NCBI GenBank assembly: GCA_045578845.1
Contig: JAZNLA010000004.1
Location: 1-64,000, forward strand
Origin: UMGS172 sp045578845
Lineage (GTDB): Bacteria; Bacillota; Clostridia; Oscillospirales; Acutalibacteraceae
Reading direction: 5' to 3'
DNA length: 64,000 bases
This document shows positions 52,194 to 61,243 of the stretch, one piece after another (within the stretch, counting starts at the first letter, position 1; every line of letters starts with the position of its first letter). The notes beneath the pieces were generated by a model that was not told the origin of the DNA, did not search any database, and saw nothing but the letters and a program-made list of their open reading frames with translations. A program made the translations under genes and the position numbers.

Positions 52194-52727
52194 TCAATAA
52201 TTTTCTGCTCTTACTTCAAAGAAACTTTGAGGATGAGCACATACAGGGCAAATTTGAGGTGCTTTTTTACCAATTACGAGGTGACCGCAGTTGCGGCACT
52301 CCCACATAATCTCATCTGACTTTTCAAATACCTTTTGCATTTCAACATTTGAAAGCAAAGCACGGTACCTTTCCTCATGCGACTTTTCAATAGCGGCTAC
52401 CATTTTAAATTTAGCGGCAAGTTCCATAAAACCTTCTTCTTCGGCTTCTTTGGCAAATGTTGCATACATATCGGTCCACTCATAGTTTTCGCCTTGAGCA
52501 GCAGCGGCAAGATTCTCAGCGGTGTTACCGAGTTCGCCTAATGCTTTAAACCACATTTTTGCATGTTCTTTCTCATTATCTGCAGTATGTAAAAAGATTG
52601 CGGCAATCTGCTCGTAACCCTCTTTTTTTGCAACGCTTGCAAAATAAGTGTACTTGTTTCTCGCCTGACTTTCACCTGCAAATGCAGTCATGAGATTTTG
52701 TTCTGTTTTTGAGCCCTTTAATTCCAT
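52194..52727 (-). CDS. rbr: Rubrerythrin
   Basis: 177 aa. The ferritin-like diiron domain has EKEHAKMW and EKSHEERY plus matching Glu residues; the C-terminal rubredoxin domain has CRNCGHLVIGKKAPQICPVC. It reduces hydrogen peroxide in anaerobes. ATG 52727 follows GGAGG by 8 nt; an extension to 52742 is not supported. It lies 30 bp after the PBP1A gene with no promoter seen between them and no PerR-like box found there. Confidence 0.95.
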   Translation of the reverse strand: MELKGSKTEQNLMTAFAGESQARNKYTYFASVAKKEGYEQIAAIFLHTADNEKEHAKMWFKALGELGNTAENLAAAAQGENYEWTDMYATFAKEAEEEGFMELAAKFKMVAAIEKSHEERYRALLSNVEMQKVFEKSDEIMWECRNCGHLVIGKKAPQICPVCAHPQSFFEVRAENY

Positions 52728-52757
52728 AAACTTATCCTCCATAAATAAAATTTGGTT

Positions 52758-55340
52758 TTACTCGTTATTTCCGCCGCTACCGTCACCTTGTTCGGCAGGT
52801 GTATCGGTGCCGCCATCGGTTTCTTCATCACCGTTTCCGTCTTCCGGATTAGGTGTTGTTCCCTCTCCGTTATCGGGATTAGGTGCCGGTGTTTGACCGT
52901 TATTACCTCCATTGTCAGGGGTTTCGGGCGTCTGCTCACCATCTTCGGTTTTTTCTTCTTCTTTAGGAATTTCAGCACCTACATCGGGTAAAACATTGCC
53001 CTCATGTGCAGTACATACACCCGGCAATGAGTAATTGGTTTTATAACATCCTGCCTCAACAGCGGGACAAGTGTCGGTCGCAAGTTTACCGGTCGAAGCA
53101 CAGAAGTATCGGTGTGTCACAAATTCACTGTCGACAAACTCTTTAGGCTCTAAATCAGCATGAAGTTCCTTCATAACATTGGTCCACATATTTTTTGCAA
53201 GTTTAGAGTTATTTATTTTCTCATTCGCATCAAAACCAAACCAACATGAGCCGACATAATACGGCGTTCCGCCTACAAACCAACAGTCATAAACATCACT
53301 TGTTGTACCGGTTTTAGCATAACATTTCATTGTTTCGCTGAAACCTGCGGCAATTTCACCTGTACCGTTATCACCGTAAACAACACGTCTTAAAAGGTAA
53401 TTCATAACAGTTGCAGTATTTTCGTCAATCGCTTGTTTACCGCTCTTTTGCTTAAGTATAACATTGTCATGTTGGTCGGTCATAAGGGTAAAGGTAGTGG
53501 GTTCATAATAGTTACCCAAATTACCGAAAATGGCAAAAGAAGCAGCCGACTGTGTAGTGGTAATACCCGTTGTAGTACCGCCAAGTCCCAATGCCGAAAG
53601 GTTCATATCATTTGTAGCATCAAGTGTTTCAATACCCATTGTAGTTTCAAGGTGATAATAAGTGTTTTCCACACCCATTTTTTTGACAAGTTTACACGGA
53701 ATGGTATTTGTTGAAACTTCAAGTGCCTTTGCTACCGTAATATTTCCTCTGTAATACGAATACGAGTTTTTAGGACCGGCCTCACCGCTTTGATAATACT
53801 TCGGCAACGGAGAATCCTCTAAAATCGAAGAGAAATTGATTAAATTTTTCTGTATTGCCTGCGAATAAGAAGCAAGCGGTTTCATGGTTGAACCGGGTTG
53901 ACGGTATGACATTGTTGCACGGTTAAACCCGCGGTTTTCGGTCTTTTCACCAGCACCGCCGACAATACCGACTATATGCCCTTCGTAATCCATTATGGTA
54001 AATGCCGATTGAACGGTTTTACTGGGGTCTTTTTTACTTTTAAGTGTAAAATATTCTTTGGTTTTCAAATATTCTTTTTCCAAAGTTTCTTGTACTTCGG
54101 GATTTACTGTGCAGTAAATCTTATAACCGCCGTTATAGAAGTTTTTGGAAGCATACGCTCTGTCGTAATGGTGTTCTTCGACGAGTCGGTCAATAACCTC
54201 TTCGACAACCGCATCAACAAAGTAGTTATTTACCGTCTTTTTGCTAAGTGCCGATTCATCAGCCACAACAGTAACCTCAGAATTTTTAGCGGTCAAATAT
54301 TCTTCTTCAGTCAAATAACCCTGGTCATACATATATTTAAGCACAAGGTTACGTCTGTCCCTGTTTCTTTCGGGGAATTTATCGGGACGGTAACGCTCAG
54401 GGTTTTTGGCAAGACTGGCGATAGAAGCACACTCAGCAATCGTCAATTCACTTGTGGTTTTGCCGAAATAATAGTTAGACGCAACCTCAACACCATAAAT
54501 ACCGTTAGCAAGACAGAGGGTATTAAGGTAACATTCCAAAATTGTATCCTTTTCATACTCACTCTCTAAGTACCTCGCACGCATAATCTCTCGGATTTTA
54601 CGCATAGGACTTTGCTCATCATCACCGGTAAGGTTTTTGACAAGTTGTTGAGTTATGGTTGAACCTCCTTGGTTAGACGAATAATAATGTAAGAACATAT
54701 TGCCGAAAGCCGCAACAGTACGTTTCCAGTCTACACCCTTATGGTCATAAAACTGGTCATCTTCTATAGCGACAAACGCTTTTTGCAGATGGTACGGCAT
54801 TTCGTCAAAACCAACCCAAATACGGTTTTCCTCAGCGTGCAGTCGCTGATATTCCACATACTCGCCCGTTTGGCTGTCAAGCGTATAAATGGTTGTAGTG
54901 AAGTCGAGGGTCAGTTCATCTAAATCCTCATATACACGGTCATCAACGAAATTAAATACATAAACAGCAAAGGCACCTACCATAAGGCAACCTGTAATTA
55001 TACCGATAAGCATTACGGAAACCGCAACCTTACCCGTCGTTTTTAAGATTTTCTTAATATTTTGTTTTTTAAACTTAAAGTTTTCTTTTTTAACCTCTTT
55101 GCGTTTTTTACCGAAACTGTTAAAGTCAATTTCTTCATCATCAGCCAAAGGCTCAATATCCGAAAACTCTATTTCACCCGATTTCATGGCATCGGACGAA
55201 AAAGTATTAAGGTCAAAATCCTCTGACTGTGTAATAGGCACACTGTCAAAGTCATCAGACGGTTGGTCCTTTTTTTCGGCAAAGTAGTCAAGGTCATAAT
55301 CTTTATTATTATTATTGTTGTTATTATCAAAATCACTCAT
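52758..55340 (-). CDS. pbpA: Penicillin-binding protein 1A (class A, bifunctional)
   Basis: 860 aa. The cytoplasmic head holds a run of seven Asn and acidic stretches, followed by one membrane helix (about 105-135). The GT51 transglycosylase has EDDQFYDHKGVDWKRT and GGSTITQQLVKNL; the transpeptidase has STMK in PGSTMKPLASY, STN and KTGTTSD. The tail (about 790-860) is Pro/Asn/Gly/Glu-rich and disordered. It polymerises and cross-links glycan strands. ATG 55340 is chosen because AAGGAGG touches the earlier GTG 55349. The symbol follows common naming; mrcA or ponA would also fit. Confidence 0.92.
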   Translation of the reverse strand: MSDFDNNNNNNNKDYDLDYFAEKKDQPSDDFDSVPITQSEDFDLNTFSSDAMKSGEIEFSDIEPLADDEEIDFNSFGKKRKEVKKENFKFKKQNIKKILKTTGKVAVSVMLIGIITGCLMVGAFAVYVFNFVDDRVYEDLDELTLDFTTTIYTLDSQTGEYVEYQRLHAEENRIWVGFDEMPYHLQKAFVAIEDDQFYDHKGVDWKRTVAAFGNMFLHYYSSNQGGSTITQQLVKNLTGDDEQSPMRKIREIMRARYLESEYEKDTILECYLNTLCLANGIYGVEVASNYYFGKTTSELTIAECASIASLAKNPERYRPDKFPERNRDRRNLVLKYMYDQGYLTEEEYLTAKNSEVTVVADESALSKKTVNNYFVDAVVEEVIDRLVEEHHYDRAYASKNFYNGGYKIYCTVNPEVQETLEKEYLKTKEYFTLKSKKDPSKTVQSAFTIMDYEGHIVGIVGGAGEKTENRGFNRATMSYRQPGSTMKPLASYSQAIQKNLINFSSILEDSPLPKYYQSGEAGPKNSYSYYRGNITVAKALEVSTNTIPCKLVKKMGVENTYYHLETTMGIETLDATNDMNLSALGLGGTTTGITTTQSAASFAIFGNLGNYYEPTTFTLMTDQHDNVILKQKSGKQAIDENTATVMNYLLRRVVYGDNGTGEIAAGFSETMKCYAKTGTTSDVYDCWFVGGTPYYVGSCWFGFDANEKINNSKLAKNMWTNVMKELHADLEPKEFVDSEFVTHRYFCASTGKLATDTCPAVEAGCYKTNYSLPGVCTAHEGNVLPDVGAEIPKEEEKTEDGEQTPETPDNGGNNGQTPAPNPDNGEGTTPNPEDGNGDEETDGGTDTPAEQGDGSGGNNE

Positions 55341-55392
55341 ATAAAGCACCTCCTTAGAAGTTATGAGTTAAAAATATGCCATCTTCAGCCAT

Positions 55393-55401
55393 ATTGTACC
55401 A
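55393..55401 (-). promoter_or_regulatory. Possible extended -10 promoter of the PBP1A gene
   Basis: Minus strand TGG-TACAAT gives an extended -10 (TGnTATAAT-like). No good -35 is visible, so it is tentative. Confidence 0.3.
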
Positions 55402-55555
55402 CAAAATTTTCGGTTTGTGTGTTACAGTATTGTTACTTAATTGCAAAAATTTCGCCTAAAAAAACACATTTTGACATTTATATATCGTTTACGACAAAAC
55501 ACACACAGAATAATAAATTTATATTCAGTCAAAAATACATTTAGAGGTGAAAATA

Positions 55556-55885
55556 TTGCAAACACCAAAAAAATGGATTTTTTATATCTTGATAGCACTT
55601 ACATCATTTTCGGTATCTTTTTTAACCTGTGAGTTTACCTTTGGAAAAACCAAAGCAAACACTACCGAAATAACAGAGAATACCAAAGATGCCGACACCT
55701 ATACAGTAAAAGAGTACGGCGGGAAAATAGCTGTATTTTTAAATAATGATAACATCCCCGTTTATATACTCGGCTCACCGTTTATACGCGACCTGCCACA
55801 GTACGACCGCGAACTGTTAGAAAGCGGTATAACGGTTAAATCAAAACAAGAACTGGTAAAATTATTGGAAGACTATGACGGTTGA
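55556..55885 (+). CDS. Membrane-anchored BofC_C-like protein
   Basis: 109 aa from TTG 55556, with GAGGTG 7 nt upstream. An N-terminal signal-anchor (about residues 6-27) is followed by an acidic linker and a C-terminal domain reading YTVKEYGGKIAVFL and then LPQYDRELLESGITVKSKQELVKLLEDY. This is the small BofC C-terminal-like domain common in spore-forming Clostridia. B. subtilis BofC restrains SpoIVB signalling; here the role is inferred. The gene is convergent with and overlaps ctpA by 13 bp, with no terminator between. Confidence 0.65.
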   Translation: MQTPKKWIFYILIALTSFSVSFLTCEFTFGKTKANTTEITENTKDADTYTVKEYGGKIAVFLNNDNIPVYILGSPFIRDLPQYDRELLESGITVKSKQELVKLLEDYDG

Positions 55886-57066
55886 CCGTCAAGATATTCC
55901 ACCGCCGCCAAATAATCACGGTCTTTTTCCAAACCGTTTACAAGTCTGTAAGCGGTTTCTTCTTCAGAAAGTTCAATTTTTACATCAGGTATAACACCAA
56001 TTCCGTCAAGGCAGGTGCCGTTAGCGGTATAGTATTTACCTACAGTAAACCTGACAAGCGAGCCGTCACTTAACGTAAAAGTACGCTGAACAACACCTTT
56101 ACCGTAGGTCAGTCTGCCTATACTGACCGCCTTTCCGTAATCTTTAAGCCCTTGGGTAAACAGTTCCGACGCACTGGCAGTATTTCCGTCGGTAAGCACA
56201 ACCATAGGAAGATTTACTTCCCTCTCGTCGGACATATATACCTCTTTTTGGTTTTTATCTTTATACTCTACCCTAACAGCCAGACCTTCGGGTATAAGAT
56301 AATCAAGCATATGATAAACCGATGTCAAGGTGCCGCCGCCGTTACCTCTTAAATCAAAAATCAGTCCTTTGACATTAGACGCAAGCATAACGTCCACTGC
56401 ATTTCTAAACTGTTCAATAGAGTTATCATTAAATTCGGTTATATGAATAAAACCATAGTCGCCCAAAACCTCATAAAAAACCGATTGGTTTATAAAACTT
56501 TTCAGCGTTACATTTACATCTAAAGTTTGACCGTTTCTAAGCAGTTTAACACCCACAACCGTTCCTATAGACTGTGTTTTAATATATTGCAAGGTTTCGG
56601 TGTAACCGTAGGTTGCAACAACATTTCCGTCAACCTCAACTACTTGGTCACCTGATTTTATTCCCGCCTCCATTGCGGGACTTTTATCATGAACATTCAA
56701 AACAAACATATTAAGTGTATCGGGATGTTGAGAAATAAGTATTCCCATACCTGTATTTATGCCAATAAGACTGTTCATATTTTCTTCGGCGTCCAGAGCG
56801 GTTATATATCCCGCGTACTTATCTTCGAGTCCCGAAACATATCCCGCACTGATATAATCAGCCATAGTACTGCTGTCAACATCGCCGACATAGTATTTAT
56901 CCACCAAAGCCTCAATTTCACGAAGTTTATTTGCATACCCGTTTATATCATCGGCTTTACGTATTGACAAAATACCGAAAAAGCACATTGAGGTTATAAT
57001 AACAGCTGCTGCCGTAAAAAAGGCAACAATTAAAAGAACATATTTTAATGGGATTTGCTTTTTCAT
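55873..57066 (-). CDS. ctpA: S41-family carboxy-terminal processing protease (CtpA/CtpB-like)
   Basis: 397 aa. One N-terminal membrane helix, a PDZ domain (about 95-180; HDKSPAMEAGIKSGDQVVEVDG), then the S41 domain with LIFDLRGNGGG, the catalytic Ser in GNTASASELF and Lys in RLTYGKGVVQ. Such proteases cut C-terminal tails of envelope proteins; CtpB types act in sigma-K signalling, others clip cell-wall enzymes. It ends inside the convergent BofC_C-like gene and follows two M23 genes in one operon. Confidence 0.93.
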   Translation of the reverse strand: MKKQIPLKYVLLIVAFFTAAAVIITSMCFFGILSIRKADDINGYANKLREIEALVDKYYVGDVDSSTMADYISAGYVSGLEDKYAGYITALDAEENMNSLIGINTGMGILISQHPDTLNMFVLNVHDKSPAMEAGIKSGDQVVEVDGNVVATYGYTETLQYIKTQSIGTVVGVKLLRNGQTLDVNVTLKSFINQSVFYEVLGDYGFIHITEFNDNSIEQFRNAVDVMLASNVKGLIFDLRGNGGGTLTSVYHMLDYLIPEGLAVRVEYKDKNQKEVYMSDEREVNLPMVVLTDGNTASASELFTQGLKDYGKAVSIGRLTYGKGVVQRTFTLSDGSLVRFTVGKYYTANGTCLDGIGVIPDVKIELSEEETAYRLVNGLEKDRDYLAAVEYLDGQPS

Positions 57067-57087
57067 AAGACCACTCCGAAATTAAAT

Positions 57088-58266
57088 CTAATAGTATGAC
57101 AAAGGATTTGTTGTGCTGCCATTCGCTCTTATCTCAAAGTGCAAATGATAACCTTTAGATGCACCAGTAGTACCGACATACCCAATGGTTTGTCCTTTTT
57201 TTACCTTTTGTCCCACCTTAACTATATAGCGTGTCATATGAGCATAAAGTGTTACATACTTCTTACCGTCATCAGCAGTACCATGGTTAATCATAACATA
57301 ATTACCGTAACCACCCTTATTGTATGACGCAATAGACACAATGCCATCGGCAGCAGCTACAATCGGTTTACCTTTGCACCCACTATCTGCAATATCAATG
57401 CCTTTATGGAATTTCCATTTTCCGCTTATCGGATGAGTACGGTAACCGTAAGGTGAGGTTACGCGATAATATCCGGGTAACGGCCAACTGAAATTTCCGT
57501 CATATTTTTGATCCGAACCCACATTCTCTGCCGCTTTTATTGCCGATTCATATTCAGCAATGGCTTTATCAATTTTTGAGGCTTGTGACTCCAAAGTATC
57601 AACCTCATCCGTTATATTGCCGAGTTGAGAATTTATCTTTTCTATTTGTTCATTTAACTCTTTTTTTCTAGCATCAATTTCACTTTTTGCCGATGTTTGT
57701 TCAGCTGAAACAACACTAAGTTCATCTTGTTTTTTCTTAATCTCCTCTGTTTCGACAACAATTCTTTCGGTTAAAGCCTTATCATAAGCCGTAATACTCT
57801 TAGTAAGTTCGTTTTTTGCAAGTAAATCACCTAAGTCATCCGAACTTAAAATTACAGCAAGATTAGAATTTTGTGTTCCGCCACTCATATAAATGGCACG
57901 AAGCCGTTGTTTAAAGACATACTTCACATTTTCTAAATCTTTATTCTTTTCTTCAATTTCATTTTCCAATAAATTTCTTTCAGCATTAAGTTCGTTCAAC
58001 CGTTCGTCATATGCATTTATTTGATTTTGAAGATTATCGATTTTTCTTTGCAAAGCCTGTTTTTTTGCTTTTTGCTCAGCTTTTTCACTGTTTAATTTAT
58101 TTATTTCTTCCTCGATTTCCCGTTGTTCATCTTCCAATTCTTCAATACGGTCTTGGTATTCCTCTTTTGAAAGTGCAGCAACCTCAACTGTATCACATAA
58201 CGGAATGGTCAAAGCGAGTATAAAAATTATACACAGTACAGCACTTAAACATCTTCTAAACTTCAT
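57088..58266 (-). CDS. LytM/M23 murein hydrolase activator or endopeptidase (EnvC/PcsB-like), copy 1
   Basis: 392 aa. A signal peptide, long coiled coils (about 35-120 and 165-245), then an M23 domain with HKGIDI (HxxxD) and HLHFEIRANG (HxH), both zinc motifs intact, so it may be active rather than only an activator. It is a close paralog of the upstream gene over the full length, including the SPYGYRTHPIS region. AAAGGAG precedes the ATG. An intrinsic terminator lies between the two copies. Confidence 0.9.
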   Translation of the reverse strand: MKFRRCLSAVLCIIFILALTIPLCDTVEVAALSKEEYQDRIEELEDEQREIEEEINKLNSEKAEQKAKKQALQRKIDNLQNQINAYDERLNELNAERNLLENEIEEKNKDLENVKYVFKQRLRAIYMSGGTQNSNLAVILSSDDLGDLLAKNELTKSITAYDKALTERIVVETEEIKKKQDELSVVSAEQTSAKSEIDARKKELNEQIEKINSQLGNITDEVDTLESQASKIDKAIAEYESAIKAAENVGSDQKYDGNFSWPLPGYYRVTSPYGYRTHPISGKWKFHKGIDIADSGCKGKPIVAAADGIVSIASYNKGGYGNYVMINHGTADDGKKYVTLYAHMTRYIVKVGQKVKKGQTIGYVGTTGASKGYHLHFEIRANGSTTNPLSYY

Positions 58267-58288
58267 AGTAACTCCTTTAACACCTTAA

Positions 58289-58315
58289 AATGAGGGCTGA
58301 AAATCAGCCCTCATT
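58289..58315 (-). terminator. Terminator between the two M23 paralogs
   Basis: 12-bp perfect stem AATGAGGGCTGA (58289-58300) / TCAGCCCTCATT (58304-58315), loop AAA. On the minus strand a short T run follows. It may attenuate rather than fully stop the ftsEX transcript, since the next gene has no clear own promoter. Confidence 0.8.
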
Positions 58316-58319
58316 CAAA

Positions 58320-59510
58320 TTAAAAATAACTCATCGGGTTGGTAGTGTTACCGTTTGCTCTTATTTCAAAATGCAAATGGTATCCCGTTGACGAGCCGGT
58401 TGTACCGACATAACCTATAGTTTGTCCTTTTGTAACCTTTTGTCCAACCTTAACCACATAACGTGTCATATGAGCATAAAGTGTAACATATGATTTGCCG
58501 TCATCAGCGGTACCATGGTTAATCATAACATAATAACCGTAACTTGAATTGTATTGGGCAATAGATACTATACCGTCTGCCGCAGCAACAATGGGTTTGC
58601 CTTTTACATTGCTGCCCGAAATATCAACACCTTTATGAAATTTGCGTTTATGGGTTATGGGGTGTATACGGTATCCGTAAGGTGAGGTAATTGTATAATA
58701 ACCCGGCAAAGGCCATTTAAAGTTTCCGTCATATTTTTGGTCGGAACCGACATTTTGAGCCGCCTTAATGGCATCCTCATATTCCTTCATAGCCTTTTCA
58801 ATTTTATTTATCTGTGAATTATAATCTTTAATATCAGAGTTAAGGTCGCTGATATTATCGTTTACTTCACCAACTTGAACATTAAGTTCTTTTTTCTTTT
58901 CCGCAAGTGTTGCCTTGATTGACTCTTGCTCGGCTTTAAGGGTATCTATCTCGGTTCTTTTTGCCTCAATACTGTCAATCTCTTTAACAATTTTTTCGGT
59001 CAACGCCTTGTCATAAGAATTTATACTTTTTGTAAGTTCGGTTTTAGATAAAAGGTCACCCAAATTTTCTGCACTGAGCAACATAGAAAGGTTTGTGGTA
59101 GTAAGACCGCCGCTCATGTAAATAGCACGAAGTCTTTGTCTGAAAACATACTTGGCATTTTCAAGTTCTACACCCTTATTTTCTATTTCCTTCTCAAGTT
59201 CAGCAATCTGCTCATCAAATGAATTTAATTGATTATTGCAAATATTTATCTGCGACTGCAAATTGTCAATTCTTTTGTTAAGGGCAGTTTGCTGTGCCTT
59301 TTCATCTCGTTTCTCGGCATTAAGTTTCTTTATTTCTTCCTCGATTTCTTTTTTCTCATCCTCGAGGTCCTTAATCTGCTCTTTATAGTCACTTACTTTA
59401 TCGGCTTTTACATTTGGCTCAGTAAAAAGACTTACCGAAAACACAGTACTAAGTACTGTACAAACGCAAAGAACAGTAATAATCAATCTTTTAAAGTGCA
59501 CGGAATTCAC
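58320..59510 (-). CDS. LytM/M23 murein hydrolase activator or endopeptidase (EnvC/PcsB-like), copy 2
   Basis: 396 aa. Same layout as its neighbour: signal peptide, coiled coils, M23 domain with HKGVDI and HLHFEIRANG. In both copies the coiled coil carries YVFRQRLRAIYMSGG or the near-identical YVFKQRLRAIYMSGG. Its start (GTG 59510, AAGGA 5 nt upstream) lies within the end of ftsX (20-bp overlap), so it is the natural FtsEX-controlled hydrolase of this operon, like PcsB or CwlO in other Firmicutes. Confidence 0.92.
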   Translation of the reverse strand: MNSVHFKRLIITVLCVCTVLSTVFSVSLFTEPNVKADKVSDYKEQIKDLEDEKKEIEEEIKKLNAEKRDEKAQQTALNKRIDNLQSQINICNNQLNSFDEQIAELEKEIENKGVELENAKYVFRQRLRAIYMSGGLTTTNLSMLLSAENLGDLLSKTELTKSINSYDKALTEKIVKEIDSIEAKRTEIDTLKAEQESIKATLAEKKKELNVQVGEVNDNISDLNSDIKDYNSQINKIEKAMKEYEDAIKAAQNVGSDQKYDGNFKWPLPGYYTITSPYGYRIHPITHKRKFHKGVDISGSNVKGKPIVAAADGIVSIAQYNSSYGYYVMINHGTADDGKSYVTLYAHMTRYVVKVGQKVTKGQTIGYVGTTGSSTGYHLHFEIRANGNTTNPMSYF

Positions 59511-60504
59511 TACCTTCCTTTCTCAAATATTTATTAATCATGAACGCACTGGAGAACAGTCCCGCAAAACAGCCTATACCTGCAAATATACCGAACAGCA
59601 ACCAGAAAAACTCCGAGAACGGTATAATAGTTGTAAGGCTGAGTGCATTTTTGACAGTTTCTTTAACAGCGTTATATACAAAATAAAGTATTACCACTGT
59701 AACCGTTGCCGAAACAAGACCTAAAGTGACGCCCTCTATCATAAAGGGAAGTCTTACAAACGAATCGGTAGCACCGACCGCCTTCATTATGCTTATTTCA
59801 AGTTTACGGTTATACATCGTTACCCTTATTGTGTTGGAAACAATAACAATGGAAATTATCATAAGTATTGCCACGATCCAAAAACCTATAATGTAAATTG
59901 CTTGTTTTAAAGTTGTGATTTTTTCGGCAACATCTTGTGAACTTTGAGTAGCATCAACACCCTTTACGGTCTTGATTTTTTCCAATGTTTCATCAAAAAG
60001 GCTTAAATCCTTCATGGTAATTTTTGCACCGCTCGGCAAGGGATTGCCGTATTCGTCATTTTCAAGAAATGAAAAATACTCAGCATCTTCTCCCAGCATA
60101 GAGTCCTTAATACTTTCTAGCCCTGCTTCGCTTGAAACATATTCAACCGATAAAACATTATCCATTAAACTTATTTCGTGGCAGATTTTAAGTGCATCTT
60201 CATATGAATGTACCAAATAATCATCTTCGGTAATTTCATTATAAGTGCCTTCGCTTGCAGTTCCGTCGCCGGGTTTTGAATTGCTGTAAAGAGCAGAATT
60301 TCGGTCATTAAAATATGCCATAACAACATTTTGCTGTTCAAGGTCGCTTAAAGCGTGGTCAACGTTTAACGATACTGCTACGGCAAGGCCGATAACCGAC
60401 ATACACGCCACCAAAACACCGATTGAAGCAACCGACATAAGTTTATTTAACCAAATATTTTTAAGACCGTTGCCGGCAAGATATTTTACGCTCGTCAGTT
60501 TCAT
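59491..60504 (-). CDS. ftsX: Permease-like cell division protein FtsX
   Basis: 337 aa. Four membrane helices: one near the N terminus (about 22-45) and three near the C terminus, with a large outside loop (about 50-210). The FtsX signature appears in IWLNKLMSVASIGVLVACMSVIGLA. It passes ATP-driven movement from FtsE to the outside hydrolase. The start overlaps ftsE by 4 bp and the end overlaps the M23 gene by 20 bp. Confidence 0.93.
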   Translation of the reverse strand: MKLTSVKYLAGNGLKNIWLNKLMSVASIGVLVACMSVIGLAVAVSLNVDHALSDLEQQNVVMAYFNDRNSALYSNSKPGDGTASEGTYNEITEDDYLVHSYEDALKICHEISLMDNVLSVEYVSSEAGLESIKDSMLGEDAEYFSFLENDEYGNPLPSGAKITMKDLSLFDETLEKIKTVKGVDATQSSQDVAEKITTLKQAIYIIGFWIVAILMIISIVIVSNTIRVTMYNRKLEISIMKAVGATDSFVRLPFMIEGVTLGLVSATVTVVILYFVYNAVKETVKNALSLTTIIPFSEFFWLLFGIFAGIGCFAGLFSSAFMINKYLRKEGSEFRAL

Positions 60505-61235
60505 AATAAACCTCCGTTCGCATTGTCGGCAACAATTTTACCGTTTTCAATCATTATTACACGCTGACCGAAGTCACGTACAAGTTGATGTTCATGTGTT
60601 ACCATAAGAATTGTAGTACCTCTGCGGTTGATTTCAGTCAGAAGTTCAACAATTTCATACGACATATTAGGGTCAACGTTACCTGTAGGCTCGTCGGCAA
60701 TAATAAGGTTAGGTTTATTGACAAGAGCACGTGCCAAACCTACACGCTGTTGCTCACCGCCCGAAAGTTCAGCCGGCTTACACCTTGCTTTTTCGGCAAG
60801 ACCAACAAGATTTAAAGCCCTTGAAACGTTCTTTCTAATCTCTTGTCGGGAAGCACCTACAACATGCATGGCAAACGCAACATTGTCAAACACATTCATA
60901 TTGGGTATAAGACGGAAATCTTGGAAAACAATACCCATTGTTCTGCGGAACATAGGCACATCACGGCGTTTCATGGTTGTAAGACGGTAACCGTTTACGG
61001 TAATGTCGCCTGTATTGGGTTTTTCCTCACGCATAATAAGTTTCATAAAGGTACTTTTACCTGCACCGGAAGGTCCGACTACAAAGACAAACTCACCTTT
61101 ATTTATTCTTATATTTACATCGTCAAGTGCGTGTGTTCCGTTAGCATAGTTTTTCGAAACGCCTTTAAACTCAATAAGCGGTGCCGCCGCTCTTTGAGTT
61201 TTGGCGATTGCAAAATCCTCGTTAATGTTAATCAC
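60501..61235 (-). CDS. ftsE: Cell division ATP-binding protein FtsE
   Basis: 244 aa. Walker A VGPSGAGKST (53-62), signature LSGGEQQRVGLARA and Walker B LIIADEPTGN. It powers FtsX. It has about 20 extra residues before the usual FtsE opening (IEFKGVSKNYANGTHAL). The start seems to be GTG 61235 with only a weak AAAGAG upstream; a start nearer the conserved core cannot be excluded. Confidence 0.94.
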   Translation of the reverse strand: MININEDFAIAKTQRAAAPLIEFKGVSKNYANGTHALDDVNIRINKGEFVFVVGPSGAGKSTFMKLIMREEKPNTGDITVNGYRLTTMKRRDVPMFRRTMGIVFQDFRLIPNMNVFDNVAFAMHVVGASRQEIRKNVSRALNLVGLAEKARCKPAELSGGEQQRVGLARALVNKPNLIIADEPTGNVDPNMSYEIVELLTEINRRGTTILMVTHEHQLVRDFGQRVIMIENGKIVADNANGGLL

Positions 61236-61243
61236 TCTTTCTT

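Noticed and set aside
53976..54569. 197-codon plus-strand frame inside the PBP1A gene
   Set aside because: Antisense shadow rich in Phe/Ile with no recognisable domain or start signal.
55471..55499. TTGACA at 55471 as promoter of the BofC_C-like gene
   Set aside because: No -10 hexamer lies at the correct distance (the position reads GACAAA); a sporulation sigma promoter was also not clear.
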